From Lunularia cruciata (taxonomy: Eukaryota > Streptophyta > Marchantiopsida > Lunulariales > Lunulariaceae): DNA of 64,000 bases. Below, piece by piece: positions 11,873 to 21,990 of the stretch (position 1 is its first letter; each line of letters begins with the position of its first letter). Below the pieces are notes generated by a model. That model ran no database searches, was not told where the DNA came from, and saw only the letters and a program-made list of their open reading frames with translations. The DNA lies in NCBI GenBank assembly GCA_948567375.1, contig OX419759.1, positions 49,256,593 to 49,320,592 on the forward strand, given 5' to 3'. The position numbers were made by a program, and so were the translations under genes.

Positions 11873-12157
11873 TTCTTTATATAAAATTCAAAAACATACA
11901 CAAAGAAGCTCAACTTGATCGAGAAATTTTAGACCTAAAATACCATACCAATATTAATTTATTGTCTTAATTTTTGAATCATACATGACAAGCACTAAAA
12001 CACATTCAATTGAAGTTATAAAATAATACAACAAGTCCAAAACTAAAAAAGTTTATGTGTTGTGCATATATATATATTGCTACATAATATACATCACTAT
12101 CAACATCATACTCTATAGAAGCACAACTCACACATAAGTCCTATATGAACCCTAAAG
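11873..12157. other. Repeat flank upstream of F LTR
   Basis: 12,050-12,157 is the reverse complement of about 26,094-26,200, sharing TTGCTAC, CAACATCATAC and GCACAACTCACACATAAGTC. It abuts the start of the F LTR here and an F-LTR palindrome there. The left part probably includes the right end of the Harbinger element. No gene is seen. Confidence 0.4.
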
Positions 12158-13385
12158 TGCCACAATGTTCACAATATTTATAGCACCAAGGTTAGTTTGC
12201 TCAAACACAAGAGTGGTAGTGTCGGTAGTTGTTCACATACTACTTATTGGTAATCTGATTTCATGTTAGTGCTACTAGATCACATGGTGGGGCATATCAT
12301 CACTTGCATCATTTGCACCATCAGATGTGCTATCAACAACCTCATTAGGGTTGGAGACCTAGGTCAAGCAAGGGGCATACCTTTGAAGTGTAGCTCCAAA
12401 GAGCTCACTTCTTTGATGTTGACCCTTTGAATTCTTGGCTAGGTGGACAAAGGTAGACGAGTGTCACTTGGAGTCTTTTAGTTAAAATGGATGGTGTTTG
12501 ATTGTAATCAATGCCCAATTGTTGGCATAGTGTTGAGTGAATGATCAAGTACTAATCTATTTGAGTTTGACTTGAGTTGAAGAAGAACTAATTACATCAA
12601 AGAAGTGAGAGTCAATGGGAAATTGGATGCAAGAATTGAGGGTGTTGATGATATCTCCAAGCCTAGCTGATCATTGGTACTTTGATCATGAATAAGATTT
12701 CCTTGAGTGTGATTGTGTGCAAAAATTTGTGTGATTTGGTGCAAATTCGGGAGTGGTGCATATAGCATGCAAAAGCATTGGCTAGATTTCTGAGAATAGA
12801 GTCAATTTGAGGTAGTGGGTGTTCAATTTGATCCCAAAAGGTGAAACTTGGCCAGATTTGGAGAGAGTTCAAAATAGCAAGAAGAAAGGCCTCATTTAGC
12901 ATTTCAAGGCATGACTATGAGAAGCTATAAAGGCCTAAAGTGCCAACATGAGCCTAACTAGTTTAGATGAGTTTTGTTGGTTATTGTTCGACAAAATTTG
13001 CCCACCAGTCTAGATTATGTGCAATAGGGTTTGAACCTTAATTCTCTAGTTTCTAGATTGGTGCGCTAGATAACTTGTCCACCTTCACTTGTTGTCTTAA
13101 TGACTATTCCATTGATACCTATATCCATATAGCTTTGGTAGGAGAGGCAATTTGATCCCATTCTTGATGATCTTGGTAACTTAGGAAGTAGATAGACACT
13201 ACTATTATGTCAAATGCCAAATGGTGGTAAAGTCAATATGGTGTTGATTTATGAGATGGAGGGTTTTTTTTAGAGTAGGTTTTGTTTTTTGTGACCCTTC
13301 CATTCTCTACTTCATGTTTCCGTACCATGTTTGTGTAAGGTGCATTGACTTTAGAACATTGGTGCTCTAGTGTGCTCTCAAATAG
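12158..13385 (+). repeat. F-family LTR, plus orientation
   Basis: Starts TGCCACAATG and continues GCACCAAGGTTAGTTTGCTC. It is homologous along its length to the inverted block at 49,801-51,299 and to both arms of the palindrome at 26.2-26.5 kb. Shared features include the AGAGTGGTAGTGT block, the TACATCAAAGAA block and the right end near GGTGCTCTAGTGTGCTCTCA. This copy is about 270 bp shorter than the 50 kb copy because of internal deletions. The right boundary is approximate. Confidence 0.6.
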
Positions 13386-14618
13386 TGAGGCTGGAGTGAT
13401 GACTAGTCTGACTATTTGTGTTTCTCTCCGGTGAAGCAAGAAGAGATGACTTGCAAACCATGAGAATACATGTTGTGATGATAGGTTACAGGTCACACTT
13501 TCTCCTAATGTAATGGTCATAGTTATAGCTACATTAGTGGGTGGTATTCAATTGGTGTTAACACTTGGTGGAGTACTTGTGGTGATTACGGTTGTGGTTT
13601 GAGTTAGATTGTCATAACAGAGTTCTTTGGAGATTCCAAAGGAGTAGCGCTACAATACACAATAGGTTTACATAGAGTGGCACTCGGTATTAGCTTATAT
13701 CTTAAGATTGAATCTAATTTGGAGTTTGATACAAGAGTTGATTTAGTTGAGAATGCACTTGGTGTGTTTGCACCATTGTGGGACATGGACAAGATTGGGG
13801 GCCAAATGTGCTTCTATGGTATAATGGGTATTATTGAGTTGGATGACTTCATCTATTAGTTTGATAGTTGATGTGATCTATATGTGATACAAAATTCAAC
13901 TTTGTTCACATCCTTCATGATATAGAAGGGGTTGTTTCAACATTTGGAGAGTACACTTATGACTATCATGAGTTCAAGAGAGTCACTTGAAGGAGATCAA
14001 AGCTATGGAAACAATATTGGTCTCCAAACTATATCTTCATCATTTCAAGCTTGGTTGCTAGGGATAGATTGGCAATACACACAAGTTTTAGCTTGAGTAG
14101 CATTGATGGATCTAGTAGAGGTGCACTAGTTGGAGATGGTGCTACTACAAGTAGAAGTAACACTATAAGAGGTGGTGTAGAGGTTCTTGTTAACCCCATG
14201 GTGGCTGTTTTAGTGCTTGAGGTAGAATTATCAAGAGTGTGGACTGAAAAGTTGAGAAACTTAAGTGAGTTCTAGTGGAAGGGTAGAGAGAGAGCTTACG
14301 CAAGACATACATTTGCATGAGACTGCTGATTAGTTTCACTCAAGGAGTTATTGAAACTCAAGTAGTCCAATTTTGGTATGGGATCTTGGACAAGGGGTTG
14401 TGATGTAGAGTATATGATGCTATGTTATTACATGCTACTTCACCTACTTTAGCAATGGTCTTTAGTTTGGTTGAGCGCATTGAGTTGAACATAGTGGACA
14501 AGAGAGTGGTGACATGTGGATTTGGTAGAGAACCCTCATCCATAATTGTTAATTCTTCTAGAGTGCATCACACCATATTGGCTTCCAAGATAACTGTAAT
14601 ACCAAGATAACTGAGTGG
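13386..14618 (+). pseudogene. F internal region, probable 5' and gag part
   Basis: The sequence lies between the F LTR and the inserted A1. It has only short frames broken by shifts. A frame at 14,422-14,610 reads ATSPTLAMVFSLVERIELN and then VVTCGFGREPSS, which looks like the C-terminal helix of a retrotransposon gag just before its nucleocapsid. The matching nucleocapsid knuckle lies on the far side of A1 (21,300-21,350). The assignment rests on position and a weak motif. Confidence 0.35.
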
Positions 14619-14623
14619 ATAAC
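14619..14623. repeat. Target-site duplication ATAAC (left of A1)
   Basis: ATAAC directly precedes the TGTAATACCAAG start of the A1 5' LTR and is repeated at 21,221-21,225 directly after the ATTACA end of the 3' LTR. Five bases is the usual Ty3/gypsy duplication. Confidence 0.9.
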
Positions 14624-15356
14624 TGTAATACCAAGAGCTAGCCATATGATCTAGATGTGAAATTTGGTTTGGTAACATCTAGAATGATGTTATAAATGGT
14701 GGTCAAAATAGATAAGATAGAAGTATCACCAAAAGAGTACTTCTACTAAAAGGGTAGAAATCAAAATAGACTTGAGAACCTTAGAACCAATAGCTAGACC
14801 TATGATTTAAAGGTGAGAATTGGTTTGGTAACATCTGGAAGGATGTTACACATGAGGGACTAAACAGATCAGAAAGAAGTATCACCAAAAGGGGACTTCT
14901 ACTAATAGAATATGAACCAAAATATGCTTGAAATCTTTGAAGGCAATTTTGGAAGCCTAAACGGATGAATTAGGCCTAAAAAATGTGAAGATTCCCCACA
15001 TCAAAGGAAAGGCTGGCCTTCCCTCTCCCTTGCTTTGTCTCGTTGAGAGCTTTCCAACGGTACCTTACGTGATTTTGAGATTCCTATAGGAAGATTCGCT
15101 ACAAGATTCCATCCGGTCAAAGCTTGTTTGACCAACCAGATAGGACCTAGACCAGACATGTCACCCATCTAAGTAAGTAATCCAAGGGTGGAGCTTGCTG
15201 ACATGTCACCTATCTGTGTCCCTAATCCTATGGTGGAGCTTTCTTGGAGGAGATCCTCTTTGTCTATATAATAAAGAGAAGGTGCTCCCTTGGGGCATCG
15301 AATGTTTGAGTGTGCAATCTATGTTTTCTCGCTTCTCTTGTCCTTGGAGTATTACA
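14624..15356 (+). repeat. A1 5' LTR (733 bp)
   Basis: Bounded by TGTAATACC and GTATTACA and nearly identical to 20,483-21,220. U3 holds a duplicated module: the palindrome TAACATC-N6-GATGTTA at 14,673-14,692 and again at 14,829-14,848, each followed by AAGTATCACCAAAAG. A TATA-like TATATAATAAA lies at 15,265-15,275, so transcription would start near 15,300. Confidence 0.93.
15265..15275 (+). promoter_or_regulatory. A1 LTR TATA box
   Basis: TATATAATAAA about 80 bp before the LTR end. It is conserved in the 3' LTR, in A2 and in the solo LTR, as expected for the U3/R promoter. Confidence 0.6.
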
Positions 15357-15357
15357 A

Positions 15358-15369
15358 TGGTATCAAAGC
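15358..15369 (+). other. A1 primer-binding site (tRNA-iMet type)
   Basis: TGGTATCAAAGC begins 2 bp after the LTR end. It differs by one base from TGGTATCAGAGC, the complement of the plant initiator tRNA-Met 3' end, which A2 keeps intact at 45,923-45,934. Confidence 0.85.
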
Positions 15370-15496
15370 GAATGTTTTAGTCCAAGAGAGTGGATCATCC
15401 CTCTTGGAATAACACGAATTACTGAAACTGAGTAATTTGAGGTGGAGAACATAGAGTAGTTGCTAGACTTAGGAAGGACTTTAGAGAGCGGATGGG

Positions 15497-15718
15497 ATGG
15501 ATGCACCGGGAGGACAATTTCCCGCACCTAACTTTCCATTCTCAAACCCATTCCACATCAAGGTTATGTACATCCAGCATGAGCAGATGAGGGTATCGCT
15601 AGTTTATCACTTTGGTGCAGAATTCATGGACAGAGTGATGAACTCACCAAACTTGGTTATTCTACCTGTGGTGATATATGACAGAGAGTGGGATTTGACA
15701 ATCTACATTCTATTATGA
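15497..15718 (+). CDS. A1 leader ORF 1 (73 aa), unknown function
   Basis: An ATG-started, stop-free ORF beginning MDAPGGQFPAPNFPFSNPFH and ending in TIYILL, between primer-binding site and gag. The same ORF with the same start and stop is open in A2 (45,574-45,795), with a few amino-acid differences. Its second half (FGAEFMDRVMNSPNLVILPV) resembles leader ORF 2 (FGEEYYQRVIASEVPIVVPI), so the two look like a duplicated pair. A single relative precedes the gag of element D. No known domain is recognised. It may be a separately translated small protein or the remnant of an extended gag N-terminus. Confidence 0.5.
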   Translation: MDAPGGQFPAPNFPFSNPFHIKVMYIQHEQMRVSLVYHFGAEFMDRVMNSPNLVILPVVIYDREWDLTIYILL

Positions 15719-15722
15719 TAAT

Positions 15723-15926
15723 ATGGATATGAATGTCCCAAATCCTCTTCCTTTCAACACTCAAGTAGAAATCTGTTATGTAGTGAGGCCAAAATTGATG
15801 TTTAGAGATTTTGTGGTTAGGAATTTTGGTGAGGAGTATTATCAACGAGTGATAGCTTCTGAGGTCCCAATAGTAGTTCCAATAGTTTGTGCGCCTTCCA
15901 GAATGATTATATTGACTCTGTATTGA
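15723..15926 (+). CDS. A1 leader ORF 2 (67 aa), unknown function
   Basis: Starts MDMNVPNPLPFNTQVEICYV four bases after leader ORF 1 stops, and ends IILTLY. It is open and the same length in A2 (45,366-45,569). Its core, FRDFVVRNFGEEYYQRVIAS, matches leader ORF 1 and the D leader protein (RFTQFITSPFG, then FLHMITAFEEPLILPVVL). Hydrophobic and acidic residues alternate, with no signal peptide or zinc motif. Conservation of start and stop in two copies that have both decayed elsewhere suggests the ancestral element already had this ORF as a separate unit. Confidence 0.5.
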   Translation: MDMNVPNPLPFNTQVEICYVVRPKLMFRDFVVRNFGEEYYQRVIASEVPIVVPIVCAPSRMIILTLY

Positions 15927-15959
15927 AGTAGACATTAGCAATTGAGTGTTGCAGGAACC

Positions 15960-17048
15960 ATGGATCCGCAATTGCAAGAGTTGGTGCAAGGAATGCAAGG
16001 GATGTTGAATGAATTTTGAGAGATAAAGATGACCATGGAGACATTACAAAGTCAAGTGCAGATCCTCAAGAACGATCAAGCCATGCAAGAAGAAGAGCCG
16101 TCTCAAAACCCAGTACTTGTGATTGAAGTACTTGGAGAGGAACCCATGCCTACGAACCCTATCAACGATGAAGCCACATTGCTACTCCGGATGAAGAAGA
16201 CCTGCAACATCAAGCCTTACAAGGGGCAGTGTACGATGGGAGTAGTAGAAAATTGAATCTTGAGAATGAATTGCTATTTCCGATTGTTCTCAACACAGAT
16301 CACAGAGCATGCTGCAGGCGTGTTTGCATGTGGGTACTTGACCAATAAAGCCTTCACATGGTATGATGCTTGGGAAAGATCCATGTTGGCAGAGAGAAGG
16401 GAGGTCACATGGACAGCAATGCAAGAAGGACTGTTGAAGAATTTCCAATCGGTGGATTCTGTGCAGATGGCTCGAACCCGACTATGGAGATTGAGACAAA
16501 AGAATAGCGTACAAGAGTATATGGAGGTATTTTTGGATCTACAAGTTGCAATTACCAACATGAGTCCAGCAGAGGCTCTCGACAATTTCAAACGAGAGTT
16601 GAAAGAGCAGATTCGCCAAGAAGTCATGGTGCAAAATCCTTGCACGGTATTTGAAGCCATTGCTTGTATGCAAAGAATAGTAGGAGCATTAGGTGGAGGT
16701 GAAGGAGTAGTTCCACCTGAACATTATCGGGCAGAAATGCCACACATGGGTGGACCTGTACCGATGGAATTGGGCAACCTTTGATTTTGGGATTGAGGAG
16801 CACGACCGCTTCAAGGGGAGCGGGGACGGGTAGAAGAACAAAGAGATGGAGTTCCACAAGGAGAAGAGACTCGAGGAGAACAATGCCATTGTTACAATTG
16901 TGGCCGTATTGGACACATATCTACCAAGTGTCGTACTTGTTTCCCTAGAGGCCCTCGGCCTTTGTATATGCGATCTTTGAACAACATGGAGAGGCACATT
17001 GAAGAGGAGGAGGTGGAAATCACTTTGGAAAACAAAGATCGCCATTAA
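15960..17048 (+). pseudogene. A1 gag (capsid and nucleocapsid), broken
   Basis: Gag packages element RNA into virus-like particles. An ATG at 15,960 gives a short piece (MDPQLQELVQGMQGMLNEF) ending in a TGA that A2 shares, so the working start may be the ATG at 16,030. A retrotransposon-gag capsid domain follows (KAFTWYDAWERS, then FQSVDSVQMARTRLWRLRQ), with an A1-only stop at 16,254-16,256 (Trp in A2). The capsid frame closes at 16,784. After a frame change comes the CCHC knuckle CYNCGRIGHISTKC (16,890-16,931), and the knuckle frame ends at 17,048. Confidence 0.85.
16890..16931 (+). other. A1 gag CCHC zinc knuckle
   Basis: CYNCGRIGHISTKC fits C-x2-C-x4-H-x4-C exactly, the nucleocapsid RNA-binding motif. 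A2 carries the same motif at 44,361-44,402. Confidence 0.9.
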
Positions 17049-17100
17049 ATGTACCTCACGGCCTTACTAGCTCAATAAGGAAGCAGAGAAGTGAGGCCAG

Positions 17101-17390
17101 GAAGAAGAATAATGCGCAAAGATCCCAAAAGGCAACCTCACAATTGATTGTTGTGAATGGAATCCTAGAGGGTAATCAAGTGAGAGTATTAATAGATCCG
17201 GGAGCAACAATTTCTTGTCTAGCTTTGTTGCAATAAGATTGGGAATGGATCTAGAGAGAGATGGAAGTGAAGAAGTAGAGTTACCAAATGGGCAAACAGA
17301 GAGGATTGAAGCATTACCTAGACGGGTAACCCTTTCTATAGGAGAATATCAGGAAGCAATTGAGTGGTGAGTGATACAATTAGCTCGTTA
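17101..17390 (+). pseudogene. A1 aspartic protease, frameshifted
   Basis: Encodes the retropepsin that cleaves the polyprotein. The active-site motif reads VLIDPGAT, with the catalytic Asp codon at 17,195-17,197. Four bases present in A2 are missing just after it (near 17,208), which shifts the frame. Stops occur upstream (the TAA in the N-terminal part) and downstream. The flap and C-terminal part ([18 protein letters not shown]) are readable in the pol frame from 17,371. Confidence 0.75.
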
Positions 17391-20300
17391 TGGTGCAATT
17401 TTAGGCTTGCCATGGATGGAGCAGTACAACCCTATGGTGGATTGGAGGAAGAAAGTAGTGAGAACCCCCCAATGGTCAATCATTGGGGTTAAAGAAAAAT
17501 CACAAAGGCAGAAACTACCTCTATATGTCGTAGGGACGACAACTATTTGTAAGACCGATAGATGTTTTATGGGTTTAATAAGAGAAGTCCAGAGTGCACA
17601 ACTCAATGGACAAATTCCTGAGAAATTGAAGGATGTAGTCAATGAGTTTCAAGATGTCTTTCCCGATGATCTACCCTCAAGATTACCACCAAAAAGGCAA
17701 GTAGATCACAAAATTGAGACACTCCCAAGGAAGACATCTCCTTGTAAGGCCCCATATTGCCTATCACCTCATGAGTTGGAGGAGTGTAAGACTCAAATTG
17801 AGGAGATGCTGCAGAAAGGGTTCATCCAACCTAGCATATCACCATATGGGGCCTCTGTCTTGTTTGTGAAGAAGAAGGATGGTACAATGCGCATGTGCAT
17901 TGACTATCGGGGTCTCAATCAGTAAATAGTGAAGAACAAATACCCCTTACCTTGCATGGATGACCTGTTTGGTCAACTCCATAGAGCGAGATACTTCACC
18001 AAACTGGACTTGCGGAGCAGTTACAATCAAATCTAAATTGTAGAGGAGGATGTGTACAAAACTACCTTTTGAACTAGGTATGGCCACTTTGAGTATCTTG
18101 TGATGCCTTTTGGCCTCACCAATGCACCTGCCACTTTCACGAGTCTAATGAATGACATATTTCGTCCATACTTGGATAAGTCTATTATCGTCTTCTTGGA
18201 TGATATCTTAGTATATAGTAGCATGATGACAAAACACAAACAACATCTATGAGAGGTCCTCCAGATTCTAAGACAGAATCAATTGTATGCCAAAATCTCA
18301 AAGTGGGAGTTTGGCAAGTCTGAAGTAGACTACTTGGGGCATAGAGTAAGTGAAGAGGGCATTCAAGTATTGACAAATAAAATAGAGGTCATTCAAAAAT
18401 GGAGTGCTCCAGAAGATCAGACTCAACTTAAGAGCTTCTTGGGGTTGACGGGATTCTATTGTAGATTTGTCAAGGACTTCTCCAAGGTTGCACAACCTTT
18501 AACGGCACTACTTGGCAAGGGGAAGAAGTGGACATGGGGAACTGCACAAGAGTTGACCTTCCAAGAATTGAAGGCCACCTTGCTACATGCACCAATCTTG
18601 AAATGGTATGACCCAAAACATCCAATCAAGTTGGCTACAAATGCATCAGGCGTAGCAATAGGAGCAGTCCTACAACAAGAGTGGCATGACGGATGGCATC
18701 CAATTGCATATTTCTCTCAAAAGTTGTTATCGGTAGAGCGCAACTACCACACCACAGAATGAGAAGAGCTGGCCATCGTTCTAGCAACCAAGCATTGGAA
18801 GCACTACTTGGGCGAGAAGGCATTTGTAGTAGAGACAGACCACAAACCTCTAGTCTACCTTGAGACGCAGAAGGATCTATCTTATTGCCAAATTTGGTGG
18901 GCAGAGTGGCGACAACGCTTCAAGATGAAAATCACCTACATGGGAGGTAAGAAGCAACTTGCAGATGCATTCACCCGCATGCTAATGGCCAACAACTTGG
19001 TGGAAGAGGTTAAGATTAACCCTGAATTCTGGCAAGAGATTTTGGCTGCTACAAAAATTGATCCATAGATTGTAGAAGCACAATCATCCAAAGGTGTCAC
19101 TAACACCCAAGGACTCACCTTTCAAGATGGCAGATTATGGATCCCAAATGTCCCAGAATTACGCACCACCATTCTAGCGGAATGTCATGATTTGGCCATT
19201 GCAGCTCATGTCGGAGTGGACAAGACCTTGGATGCAGTTAAGCGCCATTACTATTGGCCCAAGATGAGCAACAACGTGATGAACTATGTGCGTAGCTGCC
19301 TACTTTATCAACAAAACAAAGCTTCTAATCAAGCTCCTCCATGGCTCCTTCAACCTCTCCCCACTCCTACCCAATGTTGGGAACAAGTGAGTATGGATCT
19401 CGTTTGTGAATTGCCCAAGACTACCTCAAGGTTTGACTCCATTGTGGTCTTTGTGGACCGGCTCAGCAAAATGATTCATGTACGCCCTACCACCAAGGAG
19501 ATGACCGCTCCACAGCTAGCTCAATTATACTTAGATGCAGTCTTTGCTCACCATGGCTTGTCTAGAGTACTCATCGCCGATAGAGGCACCCAATTCACCA
19601 ATTTGTTTTGGCAAACACTCTTTGGTTTCTTCAAAACCAAGTTGGCCATGTCCACAACTTACCACCCACAAACAGATGGCCAAACAGAGCGGGCTAATTG
19701 CATGATTGAAGACATGTTACGCGGCTTTACCTTAGAAGAGCAAGAGAGGTGGGACATCCTACTCCCGTTGGTGGAATTTTCTTACAACAATTCAGTGAAT
19801 GCATCCACCTAGGTCACTCCATTCTTCCTCATGTATGGTGAGCATCCTTTCACACCTTCTAGCTTGATGAAGATCCGTCTAGTGGCCACCAAGGTCAATG
19901 CAATCAACACATTTGTTTCTAGAATCCAACAAAGTGTGGAGAGCGCTAAGCACAGATTACAGATTGCGCAAAATCGACAGAAGCAATATGGTGATGCACA
20001 CCGTAGGCACATGGAGTTCAATGTTGGGGATCAAGTGTGGCTATTGACAACCAATCTCACATTAGTTGGACCTCGTAAGCTTAGACCTCGTTTTATTGGG
20101 CCTTTCTTGATTCTTCGTCGCATCGGCGCTGTGGCCTATCACCTTGAGCTACCACCACACATGAAGATCCATCTAGTGTTTCATGTCTCACTACTATGCA
20201 GATATGCTCCCCGATCAGGCCAAGGTCATTCCACACAAGACATTTGACCTTGTCCGACACTCATTGATGGCACAAAGGAATATGAAGTGGAGTGGATTCT

Positions 20301-20445
20301 CCAGAAATGCATGTGTGGTACTCGCCATCCGCGGATGGACTATCTAGTACAATGGAAAGGTTACCCCCTCTATGAAGCAACATGGGAGCCCACTGCCAAT
20401 TTGGCACATGCACCGGTGTTGGTGCAAGCATTTGAGCAACAATAG
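17371..20445 (+). pseudogene. A1 pol: RT, RNase H, integrase, chromodomain; eight stops
   Basis: One continuous frame from 17,371 to the terminal TAG at 20,443-20,445, broken only by stops at 17,923, 18,034, 18,070, 18,250, 18,760, 19,066, 19,810 and 20,245. RT shows [31 protein letters not shown] and the catalytic FLDDILVYS. RNase H shows LATNASGVAIGAVLQQ and VETDHKPLVYL. Integrase shows the His/Cys finger region, MDLVCELP, LIADRGTQF and DGQTERAN (the D, D, E residues remain). The end is a chromodomain (EYEVEWILQ, YLVQWKGYPLYEATWEP) that would bind methylated histone H3. Where A2 can be compared, every stop is a C-to-T change from Gln or Arg. Confidence 0.93.
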
Positions 20446-20467
20446 CACAACAAGGACGTTGCGTCTT

Positions 20468-20480
20468 AAAAGGATGGAGG
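20468..20480 (+). other. A1 polypurine tract
   Basis: AAAAGGATGGAGG lies 2 bp before the 3' LTR start, the usual position of the plus-strand primer. The A2 equivalent (41,300-41,312, minus) reads AAAAGGAGGGAGG. Confidence 0.8.
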
Positions 20481-20482
20481 TC

Positions 20483-21220
20483 TGTAATACCAAGAGCTAG
20501 CCATATGATCTAGATGTGAAATTCAGTTTGGTAACATCTAGAATGATGTTATAAATGATGGTCAAAATAGATAAGATAGAAGTATCACCAAAAGAGTACT
20601 TCTACTAATAGGGCAGAAATTGAAATAGACTTGAGAACCTTAGAACCAATAGCTAGACATATGATTTAAAGGTGAGAATTGGTTTGGTAACATCTGGAAG
20701 GATGTTACACATGAGGGACTAAACAGATCAGAAATAAGTATCACCAAGAGTGGACTTCTACAAATAGAGTAGGAACCTAAATATGCCTGAAATCTTTGAA
20801 GGCAAATTCGGAGGCCTAAACGGATGAACTAGGCCTAAAAAATGTGGAGATTCCCCCCCAATAGAGGAAAGGCTAGCCTTTCCTCCCCCCTCCTTTGTCT
20901 CATCGAGAGCTTTCCAACGGTACCTTACTCACGTGATTTTGAGATTCCTATAGGAATATTCCCTAAAAGATTCCATCTGGTCAAAGCTTGTTTGACCAAC
21001 CAGATAGGACCTAGACCAGACATGTCACCCATCTAAGTAAGTAATCCAAGGGTGGAGCTTGCTAACATGTCACCTATCTGTGTCCCTAATCCTATGGTGG
21101 AGCTTTCTTGGAGGAGATCCTCTTTGTCTATATAATAAAGAGAAGGTGCTCCATTGGGGCATCGAATGTTTGAGTGTGCAATCTATGTTTTCTCGCTTCT
21201 CTTGTCCTTGGAGTATTACA
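20483..21220 (+). repeat. A1 3' LTR (738 bp)
   Basis: Same TGTAATACC and GTATTACA ends and the same duplicated U3 module as the 5' LTR, with scattered transitions and small indels. It is followed directly by ATAAC. Confidence 0.93.
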
Positions 21221-21225
21221 ATAAC
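21221..21225. repeat. Target-site duplication ATAAC (right of A1)
   Basis: Matches 14,619-14,623 exactly. Confidence 0.9.
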
Positions 21226-21660
21226 CCAGATCCCATGGAGCGAGTGGAAGGCCTAATGTAGCTAGATCCTTACTTTCATTTTCAGGTCAGCAATAGCCAA
21301 TGAGTGGTGGTTTTGCTTGTTGGACTTGTGGTGGACCTCACCACAAGAGAGAGTGCGCTCAAGGTAATGGCATGATACCTCTAGTGCATCATAACCAGCA
21401 TAGAGACAATGTGACCATTGCCACAAATTTGGTCACACTAGTGATTAATGCTTTGAACTTCACTTGGAGTTATGGAGTGGTAGAGCTGCTATGGAAGGTG
21501 GTAGAGGAGCTCAAGATCATGGAGGACAAGCTGATAGAGGATCCATACCTAATAGGGGTGCAATATCTACCCTTGCTTCTATCTCTTCCTCCATGCTTTT
21601 TTCCACATCTAAAGCTCTTTCTTTTGAATCTATTTACTAATAATCAAAAGATGGTGTATC
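21226..21660 (+). pseudogene. F gag nucleocapsid, continued after A1
   Basis: Right of the A1 target duplication the frame reads MSGGFACWTCGGPHHKRECA, a C-x2-C-x3-H-x4-C zinc knuckle (from about 21,318). After a frame change comes a glycine-rich tail (GRAAMEGGRGAQDHGGQADR). This fits a gag C-terminus and pairs with the gag-like helix left of A1. The boundary with the inverted E copy near 21,660 is approximate. Confidence 0.55.
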
Positions 21661-21664
21661 TAAA

Positions 21665-21990
21665 TGTGAAGTGTTGGATGGTGTTAGTCACAAAAACCGT
21701 GACTCTATGGTTTGATGATCCAATCCTCAAGTATCATTTGTGCCATTGATTAGTTGTGTGTGCTGCTCTCAACCATGGCCTCCCAAGAAGCAAATCATAG
21801 CTTGAATCCTTCAAGACTTGGAAAGTCTTGAAGTCATGAGATTTTAAACTACTATAACCAAAACTATCCCCTTATCCATCACCCTTACTGGTCAATTTTT
21901 TACTTTTTTGCCATGCTCACCACAAATGTTGAAGGTCTAGAGGGTATCATACACAACTTCTTCATCAACTTCTTTGACTTGGCATTTATT
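21665..21990 (-). pseudogene. E2 aspartic protease remnant
   Basis: The minus strand reads VLKDSSYDLLLGRPWLRAAH at 21,820-21,765, the C-terminal hallmark of gypsy retropepsins (hydrophobic-hydrophobic-Gly-Arg-Pro-Trp-Leu). The upstream part, with PSRPSTFVVSMAKK, is broken by stops and the active-site Asp-Ser/Thr-Gly is not readable. The Tat-like lineage typically has this LGRPWL form, which agrees with the RT type of B3. Confidence 0.5.

Larger units (their letters stand above)
14624..21220 (+). mobile_element. A1: full-length Ty3/gypsy chromovirus
   Basis: Complete structure: 5' LTR, initiator-Met primer-binding site, two leader ORFs, gag with CCHC knuckle, protease, RT, RNase H, integrase, chromodomain, polypurine tract and 3' LTR. 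It is flanked by perfect ATAAC target duplications and sits inside the gag of element F. The chromodomain marks it as a chromovirus, a group that directs insertion to heterochromatin. The pol is one frame with eight stops and the gag has its own breaks, so it cannot move by itself. A second copy, A2, is at 40,551-46,676 on the minus strand. Confidence 0.93.

Noticed and set aside
16274..17045. Minus-strand frames (128, 77 and 118 codons) opposite the A1 gag
   Set aside because: Antisense shadows of gag. The same shadows occur opposite gag in A2.
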